Assembly: GCA_945862065.1 (NCBI GenBank)
Contig: CAMAWT010000011.1
Span: 18,887 to 82,886 of the forward strand
From: Flavobacterium psychrophilum
GTDB taxonomy: Bacteria > Bacteroidota > Bacteroidia > Flavobacteriales > Flavobacteriaceae
Length of the DNA: 64,000 bases
Direction: 5' to 3'
Below are positions 41,901 through 49,665 of this stretch, one piece after another (position 1 is the stretch's first letter; the number at the start of each line of letters is the position of its first letter). Made by a program: the position numbers and the translations under genes. The notes beneath the pieces were generated by a model. That model ran no database searches and was not told where the DNA came from. It saw only the letters and a program-made list of their open reading frames with translations.

Positions 41901-42308
41901 TTGCAATTCAGCAGCTTTTTGATCAATTGATGCTACTAACAATTCTGACTGATTCGTCACAACTGATAACTGAAGAAGATTTATAAGCTTGTCTGAAACT
42001 TCTGGGAAATGTTTTCCTATAATAGTAGAGGCAGTTTCGTAATTAATACCCATTTGAAGTTTAAATAATTTGAAAACAGGAAAAAGAATGAATCGAAGTA
42101 ATAAATAGAGTTCAACTAAAATAAATATTGAAAATAATAATGTTCTAAAAATCGGTTGTAACCATAAAAAATATTCAATAATAACAGTTAATAAAAAATA
42201 CAACAATCCCAAGCCAATAAAAAAAAGTGTACCACGAAGTAGTTCGTTTATGTAATACTTTTTTATAAAGCCTTCAAGTTTTAAATATATTAAAGACGAA
42301 TTATTCAA
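38952..42308 (-). CDS. Giant DUF4175 family membrane protein
   Basis: This 1118-residue protein has two or three N-terminal transmembrane helices (about 22-40, 48-72 and 152-172), then a large beta-rich extracytoplasmic region (about 190-490). A very long Lys/Glu/Gln-rich coiled coil (about 500-780) with heptad character follows. A Gly/Ser/Lys-rich low-complexity segment (about 875-985) and a helical C-terminal region complete it. It matches the Bacteroidetes DUF4175 family, whose function is unknown. It overlaps ybeY, and the two probably form an operon with mnmG downstream. Confidence 0.88.
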   Translation of the reverse strand: MNNSSLIYLKLEGFIKKYYINELLRGTLFFIGLGLLYFLLTVIIEYFLWLQPIFRTLLFSIFILVELYLLLRFILFPVFKLFKLQMGINYETASTIIGKHFPEVSDKLINLLQLSVVTNQSELLVASIDQKAAELQPIPFTKAINFKSNKKFLPLTFLPIIIFLLLFATGNSFIINDGFNRVVHFKQQFLPPAPFEFQIVNRSLTTKQNQDFELIVRTKGNVVPENVSILLNNETYFMESTSLGEFKFIISKPSTDVTFQLEANNVSSNDYLLHVVSVPTITNFEMVLNYPSYLNKKSKIISGTGNAIIPEGTTVSWKIATLATNKVVYKDATISQFNSIEENRFVLSKKVFQNTDYQIITSNNQINNFDKLNYQLSVTKDVFPTITVGTAPDSLKVETNFLLGQIADDYGISKLQVVYFPSNESTKVSRAIIPVKKSLFDQFVFSFPSNLPVVQGVTYDYYFEVFDNDAIHNFKSSRSSTFSYRINTETEKQDLLFQQQNNTISTLEKSIKTQEKQLSEIDKLQKMGKEQESLEYKEQQKVNDFLDRQMKQEKIMQEFAEKMKDNLEKFQPNKTDIDKEQLQKRLDNIDKEFDKNKKLLDELKKLNDKIDKEELFDKMDKLKQQTKNETKSLEQLVELTKKYYVEKKAEQIADKLASLSEKQNKLSDLEKENNSQKQEEINNEFVDITKDLEELKQENEELKSPMELPDTSEKEENIDDDLKKATDELKKDSKSTAKPKQKSAAKKMKQMSSDMQDSMDEGEQDQLEEDVAMLRQILDNLVSYSFSQEEVMKQFKNLKRGSPTFNKFLKAQQDLKQQFKHVDDSLFAMSLRNPKIAENITKEIGNVQYNVDKALENLADANISKGVYHQQYSVSSSNKLADFLADILTNMQMSMSMSGKGKGKGQPSLGKGSGSSSQLPDIIKKQQGLSDKLKEGMKPGQSPGNKQGQSNEGKGKDGKGSDGNGNSNSGNKDGSKDGIDGEGDAETIMEIFKQQQQLRESLQNELNIQGLGGSGQSALDQMKQIEKQLLNKGFNNEVLQRMMNLKYELLKLDKAVQQQGEEEKRQADGAKQQFKNSISPLPPALQEYLKSIEILNRQTLPLRSNFNLKVQEYFKKYD

Positions 42309-42430
42309 ATTAGGTTATTGTTTATATTTAACGGATAAAATTACAATTTTTGGAGAATATAAAATGGTTAATAAATCATAAAATTTAAATAATCTGAAAT
42401 GTATAGGTTTAAATTTAAGATTTGAAGATG

Positions 42431-42438
42431 TATCTTTG
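42431..42438 (+). promoter_or_regulatory. -7 promoter box for gltX
   Basis: TATCTTTG, 12 bases before the ATG at 42451. This leaves a very short leader. Confidence 0.5.
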
Positions 42439-42450
42439 TAAAAAAAAGTG

Positions 42451-43953
42451 ATGTCAAAACAAGTTCGTGTGCGCTTTGCACCAAGTCCGACCGGACCTTT
42501 ACATATTGGAGGAGTTAGAACAGCTCTTTTTAATTTCTTATTTGCTAAACAAAATAATGGGGTTTTTTATCTAAGGATTGAAGATACAGATCAAAGTAGA
42601 TATGTTGCGGAAGCAGAATCGTATATTTTGGAAGCACTTGAATGGTTAGGAATATCACCTGATGAAACTATTGGGAAAAACGAAAAGTATGGTCCATATA
42701 GACAAAGTGAACGTAAAAAAATATATAAGCAATATGTAGATAAATTGATTGAAACGGGATGGGCTTATTATGCTTTTGATTCGGCTGAAAAGTTGGACGA
42801 AATAAGAAAACAAGCAGAATCAGAGGGCAAAACTTTTATTTATAATCATACCGTTAGAGATGTTTTAGACACATCATTATCGAAAACGAAAGAAGAAATT
42901 CTTGAGAGAATAGCTAATGGAGAACAATATGTAGTACGTTTTAAAACACCCATAAATGAAATAATTTCATTAAAAGATATTATTAGAGGTGATGTAAAAT
43001 TTGATACTAATTTGCTTGATGACAAAGTATTATACAAATCTGATGGAATGCCAACGTATCATTTGGCAAATATTGTTGATGATCATTTGATGGAAACAAC
43101 GCATGTTATTCGAGGAGAAGAATGGTTGCCGTCTTTGCCTTTGCATAGTTTATTATATAGAGCTTTTGGATGGGAAGCACCAGAATTTGCTCATTTACCT
43201 TTGATTTTGAAACCTATAGGAAACGGAAAATTATCAAAGAGAGATGGTGATAAATTAGGATTTCCTGTATTTCCATTAGAATGGATAACAGAAGAGGGTA
43301 TTTCTAAAGGATACAAAGAAGATGGTTTTTTTCCAAAAGCAGTAATCAATTTTTTAGCTTTATTAGGATGGAATGATGGAACTGAAAAAGAGATTTTTTC
43401 ATTAGAAGAATTAATTTCTAAATTTGATTTAAATAGAATTCATAAAGCGGGTGCAAAATTTGATCCTGATAAAAATAAATGGTTCAACCACCAATATCTT
43501 CAATTAGAAAGTGATGAAAACTTATCGGAAGCTTTCAAGAAGATATTAGCAGAAAAAAATATTGACACAAAACTAGATATAAAAAGAATCGTTTCTTTGA
43601 TAAAAGAAAGAGCAAATTTTGTAAATGACTTTTGGGAATTATCTGATTATTTTTTTGAAGCTCCTTCTATGTATGATGAAAAAGCAAGCAAGAATTGGAA
43701 AGAAGATACGGGTGATATTTTGAAAAGAGTAATTATCGAATTAGATAAAGTTGACAATTTTACTTCTTTAAATATAGAAAATATATTGAAAAACTGGTTA
43801 ACAACAAACGAAATAGGAATGGGAAAAGTGATGCAACCTCTACGATTAAGTTTAGTTGGAGCTTTAAAAGGACCACATTTATTTGATATTATTGACATTA
43901 TTGGAAAAGAGGAAACGATTAGTAGAATAGAAAAAGCTATTGAAAATTTCTAA
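42451..43953 (+). CDS. gltX: Glutamyl-tRNA synthetase
   Basis: This class I synthetase charges tRNA-Glu. The ATG at 42451 is chosen over a GTG one codon upstream, giving 500 residues. The HIGH motif appears as PTGPLHIGG (about 10-18) and KMSKS as KLSKRDGDKLG (about 266). The anticodon-binding region is normal. glnS lies 1.3 kb downstream in the opposite orientation, so Gln-tRNA is made directly and GluRS here can be the discriminating type. A strong terminator follows. Confidence 0.96.
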   Translation: MSKQVRVRFAPSPTGPLHIGGVRTALFNFLFAKQNNGVFYLRIEDTDQSRYVAEAESYILEALEWLGISPDETIGKNEKYGPYRQSERKKIYKQYVDKLIETGWAYYAFDSAEKLDEIRKQAESEGKTFIYNHTVRDVLDTSLSKTKEEILERIANGEQYVVRFKTPINEIISLKDIIRGDVKFDTNLLDDKVLYKSDGMPTYHLANIVDDHLMETTHVIRGEEWLPSLPLHSLLYRAFGWEAPEFAHLPLILKPIGNGKLSKRDGDKLGFPVFPLEWITEEGISKGYKEDGFFPKAVINFLALLGWNDGTEKEIFSLEELISKFDLNRIHKAGAKFDPDKNKWFNHQYLQLESDENLSEAFKKILAEKNIDTKLDIKRIVSLIKERANFVNDFWELSDYFFEAPSMYDEKASKNWKEDTGDILKRVIIELDKVDNFTSLNIENILKNWLTTNEIGMGKVMQPLRLSLVGALKGPHLFDIIDIIGKEETISRIEKAIENF

Positions 43954-43960
43954 GAGAAAC

Positions 43961-43986
43961 AAAGGTATCTAATTTAAGATACCTTT
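43961..43986 (+). terminator. Terminator of gltX
   Basis: AAAGGTATCT (43961-43970) pairs with AGATACCTTT (43977-43986) around a 6-base loop, followed by a T-run. Confidence 0.92.
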
Positions 43987-44044
43987 TTTTTGTAACTTTT
44001 ATAAAAAAGTTGCGTATAATGAGTATAACTTAATTTAAAAATAT

Positions 44045-45022
44045 ATGGGAGCATTTTTTATTTCTTTTTTAGTACTTGGACTAATTATTTTATTTTCATC
44101 CTTTTTTACTGTGAAACAACAAACGGCAGTAGTAATTGAACGATTTGGAAAATTTACTAGTATTCGTAATTCTGGTTTACAATTAAAATTGCCAGTGATT
44201 GATCGTGTAGCTGGACGTGTTAATTTAAGAATTCAACAACTTGATGTTTTAATTGAAACAAAAACAAAAGATAATGTTTTTATAAAAATGAAAGTGTCAG
44301 TTCAGTTTAAAGTGATACAAGATAAAGTATACGATGCTTTTTATAAACTAGAATATCCTCATGATCAGATAACTGCGTACGTTTTTGATGTGGTAAGAGC
44401 TGAAGTTCCTAAATTGATTTTGGATGATGTTTTTGTAAGAAAAGATGATATTGCAGTTGCGGTAAAACGTGAATTGAACGAAGCAATGGTTTCTTACGGG
44501 TATGATATTATCAATACTTTGGTTACAGATATAGATCCAGATATTCAAGTTAAAAATGCAATGAACAGAATTAATGCGGCAGACAGAGAAAAAACTGCAG
44601 CTGAATTTGAATCGGAAGCACAAAGAATTAGAATCGTAGCTAAAGCAAAAGCTGAAGCTGAAAGTAAAAAATTACAAGGTCAAGGTATTGCAGATCAAAG
44701 AAGAGAAATTGCAAGAGGTTTGGTTGAAAGTGTTGAAGTGTTAAATTCAGTTGGAATAAATTCTCAAGAGGCATCAGCATTAATTGTAGTAACTCAACAT
44801 TATGACACGCTGCAAGCAATTGGTGCAGATACAAATTCGAATTTGATTCTTTTACCAAACTCACCTCAAGCTGGAAGTGATATGTTAAATAATATGGTAG
44901 CAAGTTTTTCAGCAAGTAATCAAGTTGGTGAAATGATGAAAAACCAGCCTAAAAAAATAAATAAGAAAAAAGATAATACCGCAACAGATTTTAATCCGTC
45001 GGATACTTCAGAAGCTAAATAA
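44045..45022 (+). CDS. SPFH/band 7 domain protein (stomatin-like)
   Basis: This 325-residue protein has one N-terminal transmembrane helix (about 3-22) and an SPFH domain (about 24-190) with VVIERFGKFTSIRNSGLQLKLPVIDRV and AMVSYGYDIINTLVTDIDPD. A coiled coil (about 175-225) rich in Ala, Glu and Lys follows. The Pro/Lys-rich tail is short. Such proteins form ring or cage assemblies on membranes and often partner with membrane proteases. There is no NfeD partner adjacent here. It ends in a strong terminator. Confidence 0.9.
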   Translation: MGAFFISFLVLGLIILFSSFFTVKQQTAVVIERFGKFTSIRNSGLQLKLPVIDRVAGRVNLRIQQLDVLIETKTKDNVFIKMKVSVQFKVIQDKVYDAFYKLEYPHDQITAYVFDVVRAEVPKLILDDVFVRKDDIAVAVKRELNEAMVSYGYDIINTLVTDIDPDIQVKNAMNRINAADREKTAAEFESEAQRIRIVAKAKAEAESKKLQGQGIADQRREIARGLVESVEVLNSVGINSQEASALIVVTQHYDTLQAIGADTNSNLILLPNSPQAGSDMLNNMVASFSASNQVGEMMKNQPKKINKKKDNTATDFNPSDTSEAK

Positions 45023-45036
45023 TATATTAAAAACAA

Positions 45037-45060
45037 AAAAGAGGCAAATTTGCCTCTTTT
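45037..45060. terminator. Terminator of the SPFH gene
   Basis: AAAAGAGGCAAA and TTTGCCTCTTTT form a perfect 24-base palindrome followed by a long T-run. It is probably active on the plus strand. The following 215 bases to glnS are AT-rich and show no gene. Confidence 0.9.
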
Positions 45061-45275
45061 TTTTTGTGTTTTTATGTAAAAATGAAAATAAGCTTCTCTA
45101 GTGAATGAATTTTTAAAATACACTAATTTGTATCTCCAAAAATAGAAAATTGATTAAAATTAATTTATGGAGACGGATTTTAATAATTTTTAATTATGTT
45201 ATTTTACTTTTCAATAGAAATATGTTATAACAGTAAATTCTAATTTAATTAAATTATAAATTCAATAAAACCCAT

Positions 45276-46961
45276 TTAATCTTTATTTTCAACTTTTGCC
45301 CAAGTATCTCTTAATCCAACTGTTTTATTAAAAACTAGATGATCAGATTTGGAATCTTTATCAACACAATAATAACCTAAGCGTTGAAATTGAAAACGAT
45401 CTCCTTCTTTAGCTGTTTGTAAACTTGGTTCTAAATATCCAGTTATTTTTTCTAATGAATTTGGATTTATGTATTGTTTAAAATCTACCTCTTTATCTCC
45501 GTCAGGATTTTCATGTGTAAACAGACGATCGTAAATTCTTACTTCTGCCTCAATCGCATGTTGAATCGAAACCCAATGAATGGTTCCTTTTACTTTTCGT
45601 TGACTTGCTTCAGATCCGCTGCCACTTTTGGAATCTTCATCATACGTACAATGAATTTCTGTAATAGAACCATCTGCATCTTTAATGACAGATTGACCTT
45701 TAATGATATAACCATTTTTTAATCGTACTTCGGTACCAAGTGTGAGTCTAAAAAATTTCTTATTGGCTTCTTCTTGAAAATCTTCTCTTTCTATATATAG
45801 TTCTTTAGAAAATGGAACATCTCTAAAACCTAAACTAGCATCTTCTTGACTATTCTCTGCATCTAGAATTTCAACTTTTCCGTCAGGATAATTTGTAATA
45901 ATTAATTTAACCGGATTCAAAACAGCCATGACTCTTGGAGCGGTTTTATTCAAATCTTCACGAATACAATACTCTAATAATGAGACGTCTATAAGGTTTG
46001 TTCGTTTGGCGATTCCAATTGTATTTGCAAAATTTCGTAAAGAATTTGGGGTATATCCTCTTCGTCTCATACCAGAAATGGTGCTCATTCGAGGGTCATC
46101 CCAAGAGGTCACAAATCCTTCTTGTACTAATTGAAGTAATTTTCTTTTGGAAACAACAGTGTGAGATAAATTTCTTCTAGCAAATTCTCTTTGTTTTGGT
46201 CGGACTTTAGTTGAATCAACTATTTGGTTTAAAAACCAGTCATATAATTCACGATGTGGTAAAAATTCTAAGGTACAAAAGGAATGTGAAATCTGTTCCA
46301 AATAATCGCTTTCTCCGTGAGCCCAATCATACATAGGATAAATGCACCAATCGTTTCCGGTTCGGTGATGATGTTTGTGCATAATTCGGTACATTATGGG
46401 ATCACGCATCAACATATTATTAGCTCCCATACTTATTTTTGCACGTAAAATATGGGTTCCATCAGGATATTCTCCGTTTTTCATACGTTGAAAAATATCT
46501 AGATTTTCTTCGATGGATCGATTTCGAAAAGGAGAATCTGTTCCTGGAGTTGTAGGTGTTCCTTTTTGGATAGCCATTTCTTCAGAAGTTTGACTGTCTA
46601 CATACGCTTTACCTTCCTTGATTAATAAAACAGCCCAGTCATATAGTTGTTGAAAATAATCAGAAGCATAACATTCTGAATCCCATTGAAAACCAAGCCA
46701 TTCGACATCACTTTTTATAGCATCTACAAATTCTTGCTCTTCTTTAGCAGGATTGGTATCATCAAAACGAAGATTCACAGGTGCTTGATAATCAATACCT
46801 AAACCGAAATTTAAACAAATAGCACTTGCATGACCTATGTGTAAATAACCGTTTGGTTCGGGTGGAAATCTAAAACGTAATTTATCTTTTGACAGACCAT
46901 TTTTTAAATCATCTTCTATAATTTGTTCAATAAAATTGAGTGACTTTTCTTCAGTTGACAT
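45276..46961 (-). CDS. glnS: Glutaminyl-tRNA synthetase
   Basis: This 561-residue class I enzyme charges tRNA-Gln directly. The HIGH motif is PPEPNGYLHIGHA (about 32-44), the KMSKS equivalent is VVSKRKLLQLV (about 270), and the C-terminal anticodon-binding beta-barrels are complete. Known bacterial GlnRS lineages were acquired from eukaryotes, and Flavobacteria carry this type. It has a -7 box and is divergent from folB. Confidence 0.96.
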   Translation of the reverse strand: MSTEEKSLNFIEQIIEDDLKNGLSKDKLRFRFPPEPNGYLHIGHASAICLNFGLGIDYQAPVNLRFDDTNPAKEEQEFVDAIKSDVEWLGFQWDSECYASDYFQQLYDWAVLLIKEGKAYVDSQTSEEMAIQKGTPTTPGTDSPFRNRSIEENLDIFQRMKNGEYPDGTHILRAKISMGANNMLMRDPIMYRIMHKHHHRTGNDWCIYPMYDWAHGESDYLEQISHSFCTLEFLPHRELYDWFLNQIVDSTKVRPKQREFARRNLSHTVVSKRKLLQLVQEGFVTSWDDPRMSTISGMRRRGYTPNSLRNFANTIGIAKRTNLIDVSLLEYCIREDLNKTAPRVMAVLNPVKLIITNYPDGKVEILDAENSQEDASLGFRDVPFSKELYIEREDFQEEANKKFFRLTLGTEVRLKNGYIIKGQSVIKDADGSITEIHCTYDEDSKSGSGSEASQRKVKGTIHWVSIQHAIEAEVRIYDRLFTHENPDGDKEVDFKQYINPNSLEKITGYLEPSLQTAKEGDRFQFQRLGYYCVDKDSKSDHLVFNKTVGLRDTWAKVENKD

Positions 46962-46980
46962 AATATTTTTGTAATTTTAG

Positions 46981-46988
46981 CAAAGATA
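46981..46988 (-). promoter_or_regulatory. -7 promoter box for glnS
   Basis: The minus strand reads TATCTTTG, 20 bases before the glnS start codon. Confidence 0.5.
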
Positions 46989-47086
46989 AAAAAGTTTACA
47001 GTTTTAGGTTTACCGTTTAGTGTTTTCTTTTGTAAACTTAAATCTAAAATTCAAAAAACTGTAACTGAGATTGAAAACTAAAAAAA

Positions 47087-47446
47087 ATGGGCACTATAAA
47101 ATTACAAAATATTCGAACTTTTTCATTTCACGGTTGCTTGGTAGAGGAGGCTAAAATTGGATCTGATTATAGAGTAGATCTTGAAATAAAAACAGATTTA
47201 AGAAAGTCATCGTTAACAGACCAACTGGTTGATACCGTTGATTATGTATTGTTGAATAGGATTGTTGTGGAGGAAATGGAAATTCGATCTAAATTATTGG
47301 AACATGTAGCACACAGAATTATAACTAGAATTTTTAAGGAAATTGCGTCTGTTTCAAGAATAATTTTAAGTGTATCCAAATTAAATCCACCTATTGGTGG
47401 TGATGTTGAAGCTGTTACTATTGAAATGGAAGAATATAGAGCTTAA
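47087..47446 (+). CDS. folB: Dihydroneopterin aldolase
   Basis: FolB converts 7,8-dihydroneopterin to 6-hydroxymethyl-dihydropterin and glycolaldehyde in folate synthesis. The 119-residue protein has the family blocks IRTFSFHGCLVEEAKIGSDYRVDLEI, TVDYVLLNRIV, LLEHVAHRI and the C-terminal VSKLNPPIGGDVEAVTIEM. The invariant Glu is in CLVEEAK and a catalytic Lys in SKLNPP. It is a single gene transcribed divergently from glnS and upstream of the tRNA-Cys gene. Confidence 0.93.
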   Translation: MGTIKLQNIRTFSFHGCLVEEAKIGSDYRVDLEIKTDLRKSSLTDQLVDTVDYVLLNRIVVEEMEIRSKLLEHVAHRIITRIFKEIASVSRIILSVSKLNPPIGGDVEAVTIEMEEYRA

Positions 47447-47547
47447 GAAAGTTTATGTGTTAATGTGTTGATAAAATTTGAAATTAAAAACGATTTTCAA
47501 TTTTGCTTAAACTGAAAACTTTTTAGAACTATTTATAAACTTTTTCT

Positions 47548-47555
47548 TATATTTG
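47548..47555 (+). promoter_or_regulatory. -7 promoter box for tRNA-Cys
   Basis: TATATTTG, 17 bases before the first base of the tRNA. Confidence 0.5.
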
Positions 47556-47572
47556 CAATCCAATAAATAATT

Positions 47573-47643
47573 GGCGTCGTGGCCGAGCGGCTAGGCTGGG
47601 CTCTGCAAAAGCTCCTACTCCGGTTCGAATCCGGACGATGCCT
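47573..47643 (+). tRNA. tRNA-Cys (anticodon GCA)
   Basis: A complete cloverleaf of 71 bases. The acceptor arms GGCGTCG and CGATGCC pair, with one G-U. The D arm is GCCGAGCGGCTAGGC, the anticodon arm GGGCT-CTGCAAA-AGCTC with GCA at 47605-47607, and the T arm TCCGG-TTCGAAT-CCGGA. The discriminator is U, as in tRNA-Cys. CCA is not encoded. The 3' part of the gene and its terminator are repeated in the array that follows. Confidence 0.96.
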
Positions 47644-48135
47644 CTGAACCTTCAAGGAAACTTGGAGGTTTTTTTTGGTTAATTTTTAGAAAAAAATAAT
47701 TATATAGATGTTCGAATCCTGACGATGCCTCTGAACCTTCAAGGAAACTTGGAGGTTTTTTTTGGTAAATTTTTAGAAAAAAATAATTAAATAGATGTTC
47801 GAATTCGGACGATGCCTCTGAACCTTCAAGGAAACTTAGAGGTTTTTTTTGGTTAATTTTTAGAAAAAAATAATTATATAAATGTTCGAATCCTGACGAT
47901 GCCTCTGAACCTTCAAGGAAACTTGGAGGTTTTTTCTGTATAATTTTTAGAAAAAATTGATTAAAAAGATTGGACGGTGCCTCTGAACTTTCAAGTAAAC
48001 TTGAAGGTTTTTTTTTGTATAATTTTTAGAAAAATTGATTAAAAAGATTGGACGATGCCTCTGAACTTTCAAGTAAACTTGAAGGTTTTTTTTGGTTAAT
48101 TTTTAGAAAAAAATAATTAAAGAGATTGGAGGACG
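47624..48135 (+). repeat. Tandem array of tRNA-Cys 3' end plus terminator hairpin
   Basis: Six units start at 47624, 47711, 47798, 47885, 47971 and 48049, with a partial seventh at 48127. The hairpin starts (47647, 47734, 47821, 47908, 47986, 48064) are 87, 87, 87, 78 and 78 bases apart. Each unit has (TTCGAATCC)GGACGATGCC from the tRNA T-arm/acceptor, then CTCTGAAC, a hairpin AACCTTCAAG/CTTGGAGGTT with a T-run, then AATTTTTAGAAAAA. Later units lose the TTCGAATCC part. Stem changes are compensated: units 5-6 have TTTCAAG/CTTGAAG. This is a duplication of the tRNA tail and terminator. Confidence 0.92.
47647..47675 (+). terminator. Terminator of tRNA-Cys (first of six copies)
   Basis: AACCTTCAAG pairs with CTTGGAGGTT (one T-G pair) around GAAA, followed by a run of T. 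The same hairpin recurs in each unit of the array. The remaining stretch to 48250 is AT-rich with no gene. Confidence 0.85.
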
Positions 48136-48250
48136 TATCGAAAAGAGATACATTTCTGCATCTCATTTTTATATATTTTTTTATAAAATAATTAAAATAT
48201 AATTTATAGGTTTTAAAAAATTAGGTTCTGATTGTATATTAAAGTCTATT

Positions 48251-48949
48251 TTATTTTGGTTCCTTTAAAGATTTCAATTGCTCTATTTTCTCTTTTATCA
48301 TTTCTTTTTCTTTAGGAAAAAAACCTTGAACCATTAAAAAACTTCCAAAAATCATTAAGATTATACTTATTATTCTTTTAATTTTATAAATATTGAAAGG
48401 TGTCATTCTAGATTTTAATTGTTTGGCAACCAATATTTTAATGATATCAACAATAAAATAAATAATGATTATTGTGACAATAAACAAGGTAATTCTATTG
48501 GGTTCCATGTTTAATTTTGGACCAAAAACAATGATAATTCCCATCCAAAAGGCTAAAACACCAATATTGATAAAGTTTAATAAAAAACCTTTAAAAAATA
48601 AACCTAAATAGTTGTTTTTCTGTATGTTGTCATCCTCAATATCTTCATCTAGTTTTTTCGTATAATTCTTTTTTTCTTTAATATAAGATACAATTCCGTA
48701 GCTAAACATTACAACTCCTCCAAAAATAAATAATCCAGGATCATCTTTTAGTTTTTGAAGAATTTGATTGGTACTAAAATAAGCTATTAAAATAAAAATA
48801 AAATCAGCAAAAACTACTCCAAAATCAAATGTCAAAGCAGCACGAAAACCTTTTGTTATACTCGTTTCAAGTAAAACAAAAAATACAGGTCCTATAGTAA
48901 AAGCTAATAAAACTCCCCAAGGAAGAGCAGCTAATATATCGTTTATCAT
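48251..48949 (-). CDS. LysE family transporter
   Basis: This 232-residue inner-membrane protein has about six hydrophobic helices. The N-terminal LPWGVLLAFTIGPVFFVLLETSITKGFRAAL is the LysE/RhtB family signature region. Family members export amino acids or related small molecules, and the substrate here is unknown. It follows the GIN-domain gene by 16 bases and the RNase R gene lies upstream, so all three may be cotranscribed. Confidence 0.88.
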   Translation of the reverse strand: MINDILAALPWGVLLAFTIGPVFFVLLETSITKGFRAALTFDFGVVFADFIFILIAYFSTNQILQKLKDDPGLFIFGGVVMFSYGIVSYIKEKKNYTKKLDEDIEDDNIQKNNYLGLFFKGFLLNFINIGVLAFWMGIIIVFGPKLNMEPNRITLFIVTIIIIYFIVDIIKILVAKQLKSRMTPFNIYKIKRIISIILMIFGSFLMVQGFFPKEKEMIKEKIEQLKSLKEPK

Positions 48950-48965
48950 GTGTTAAAAGTATAAA

Positions 48966-49631
48966 TTATTTGGCTTCTTTAATGCTTCCGCCTGCAATTG
49001 TTTTTTGATTTATGTTTGAAGGATTTCCATATATAAGTATATCACCACCTGCTCTAACTTTAGCATCAACAAGATCAGTAGCATAAATAGAAGCATCGCC
49101 TCCGGCATTTATGCTAATTGTGGTTTGTTGGGTTTTTAGTTTTTCTCCTTCAAATATTCCTCCAGAATTAATTAGAATATCCTGATTTTTTGATGTTCCT
49201 GAAACAGTGACTGTTGAACCATTTGCAATTTTTGCATTTAGTTTAGAAACATTCAATTTTAATTTAATAGAAGATCCTTCTTTCGCTATGATAGAAAAAG
49301 AAGTGGATTTTATAACCGATTGGCAAGCGATTCTTGAGCCTTCATTAGCTTCAATTGCATCTATTTTTTTATAAAAAACAGTTGCTGATATATTATCTCC
49401 TGACAAAAGCTTTGTTAAAGGTAAACGAATTTTAAGCTCTCCATTTTTATTAACTAATTCAACTTCTTCAGATCCTGAGCCGTCTAGAATAACCTTATTT
49501 TCAGTTGAAGGAATAAGGGTAACATCAATTTGGTCAAAAGAAGTTACTTTAGTGAATTCTCCTACATTTTTTTCAGTTTGTGAATATGCTAATGAACTTA
49601 CTAACAATAAACTATAAAATATATTTTTCAT
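48966..49631 (-). CDS. GIN domain (DUF2807) exported protein
   Basis: This 221-residue protein has a signal peptide (MKNIFYSLLLVSSLAYSQ) and a beta-helix-like body of repeated strands with many Ser, Thr, Asn, Gly and Lys, including FTKVTSFDQIDVTLIPS and ISINAGGDASIYATDLVDAKVRAGGDI. It matches the DUF2807 GIN domain, common in Bacteroidetes surface or secreted proteins. The function is unknown. It follows the RNase R gene by 34 bases. Confidence 0.88.
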   Translation of the reverse strand: MKNIFYSLLLVSSLAYSQTEKNVGEFTKVTSFDQIDVTLIPSTENKVILDGSGSEEVELVNKNGELKIRLPLTKLLSGDNISATVFYKKIDAIEANEGSRIACQSVIKSTSFSIIAKEGSSIKLKLNVSKLNAKIANGSTVTVSGTSKNQDILINSGGIFEGEKLKTQQTTISINAGGDASIYATDLVDAKVRAGGDILIYGNPSNINQKTIAGGSIKEAK

Positions 49632-49665
49632 TTAAATCGAATTTTTTACTTGCAATATTTAGAAA

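Noticed and set aside
47624..48135. CRISPR array
   Set aside because: The units are 78-87 bases and near-identical throughout. No unique spacers alternate with repeats, there are no cas genes, and the unit is clearly a tRNA tail and terminator.
47711..48135. Further tRNA genes in the array
   Set aside because: Only the T-loop and 3' acceptor part is repeated. D arm, anticodon arm and 5' acceptor strand are missing.
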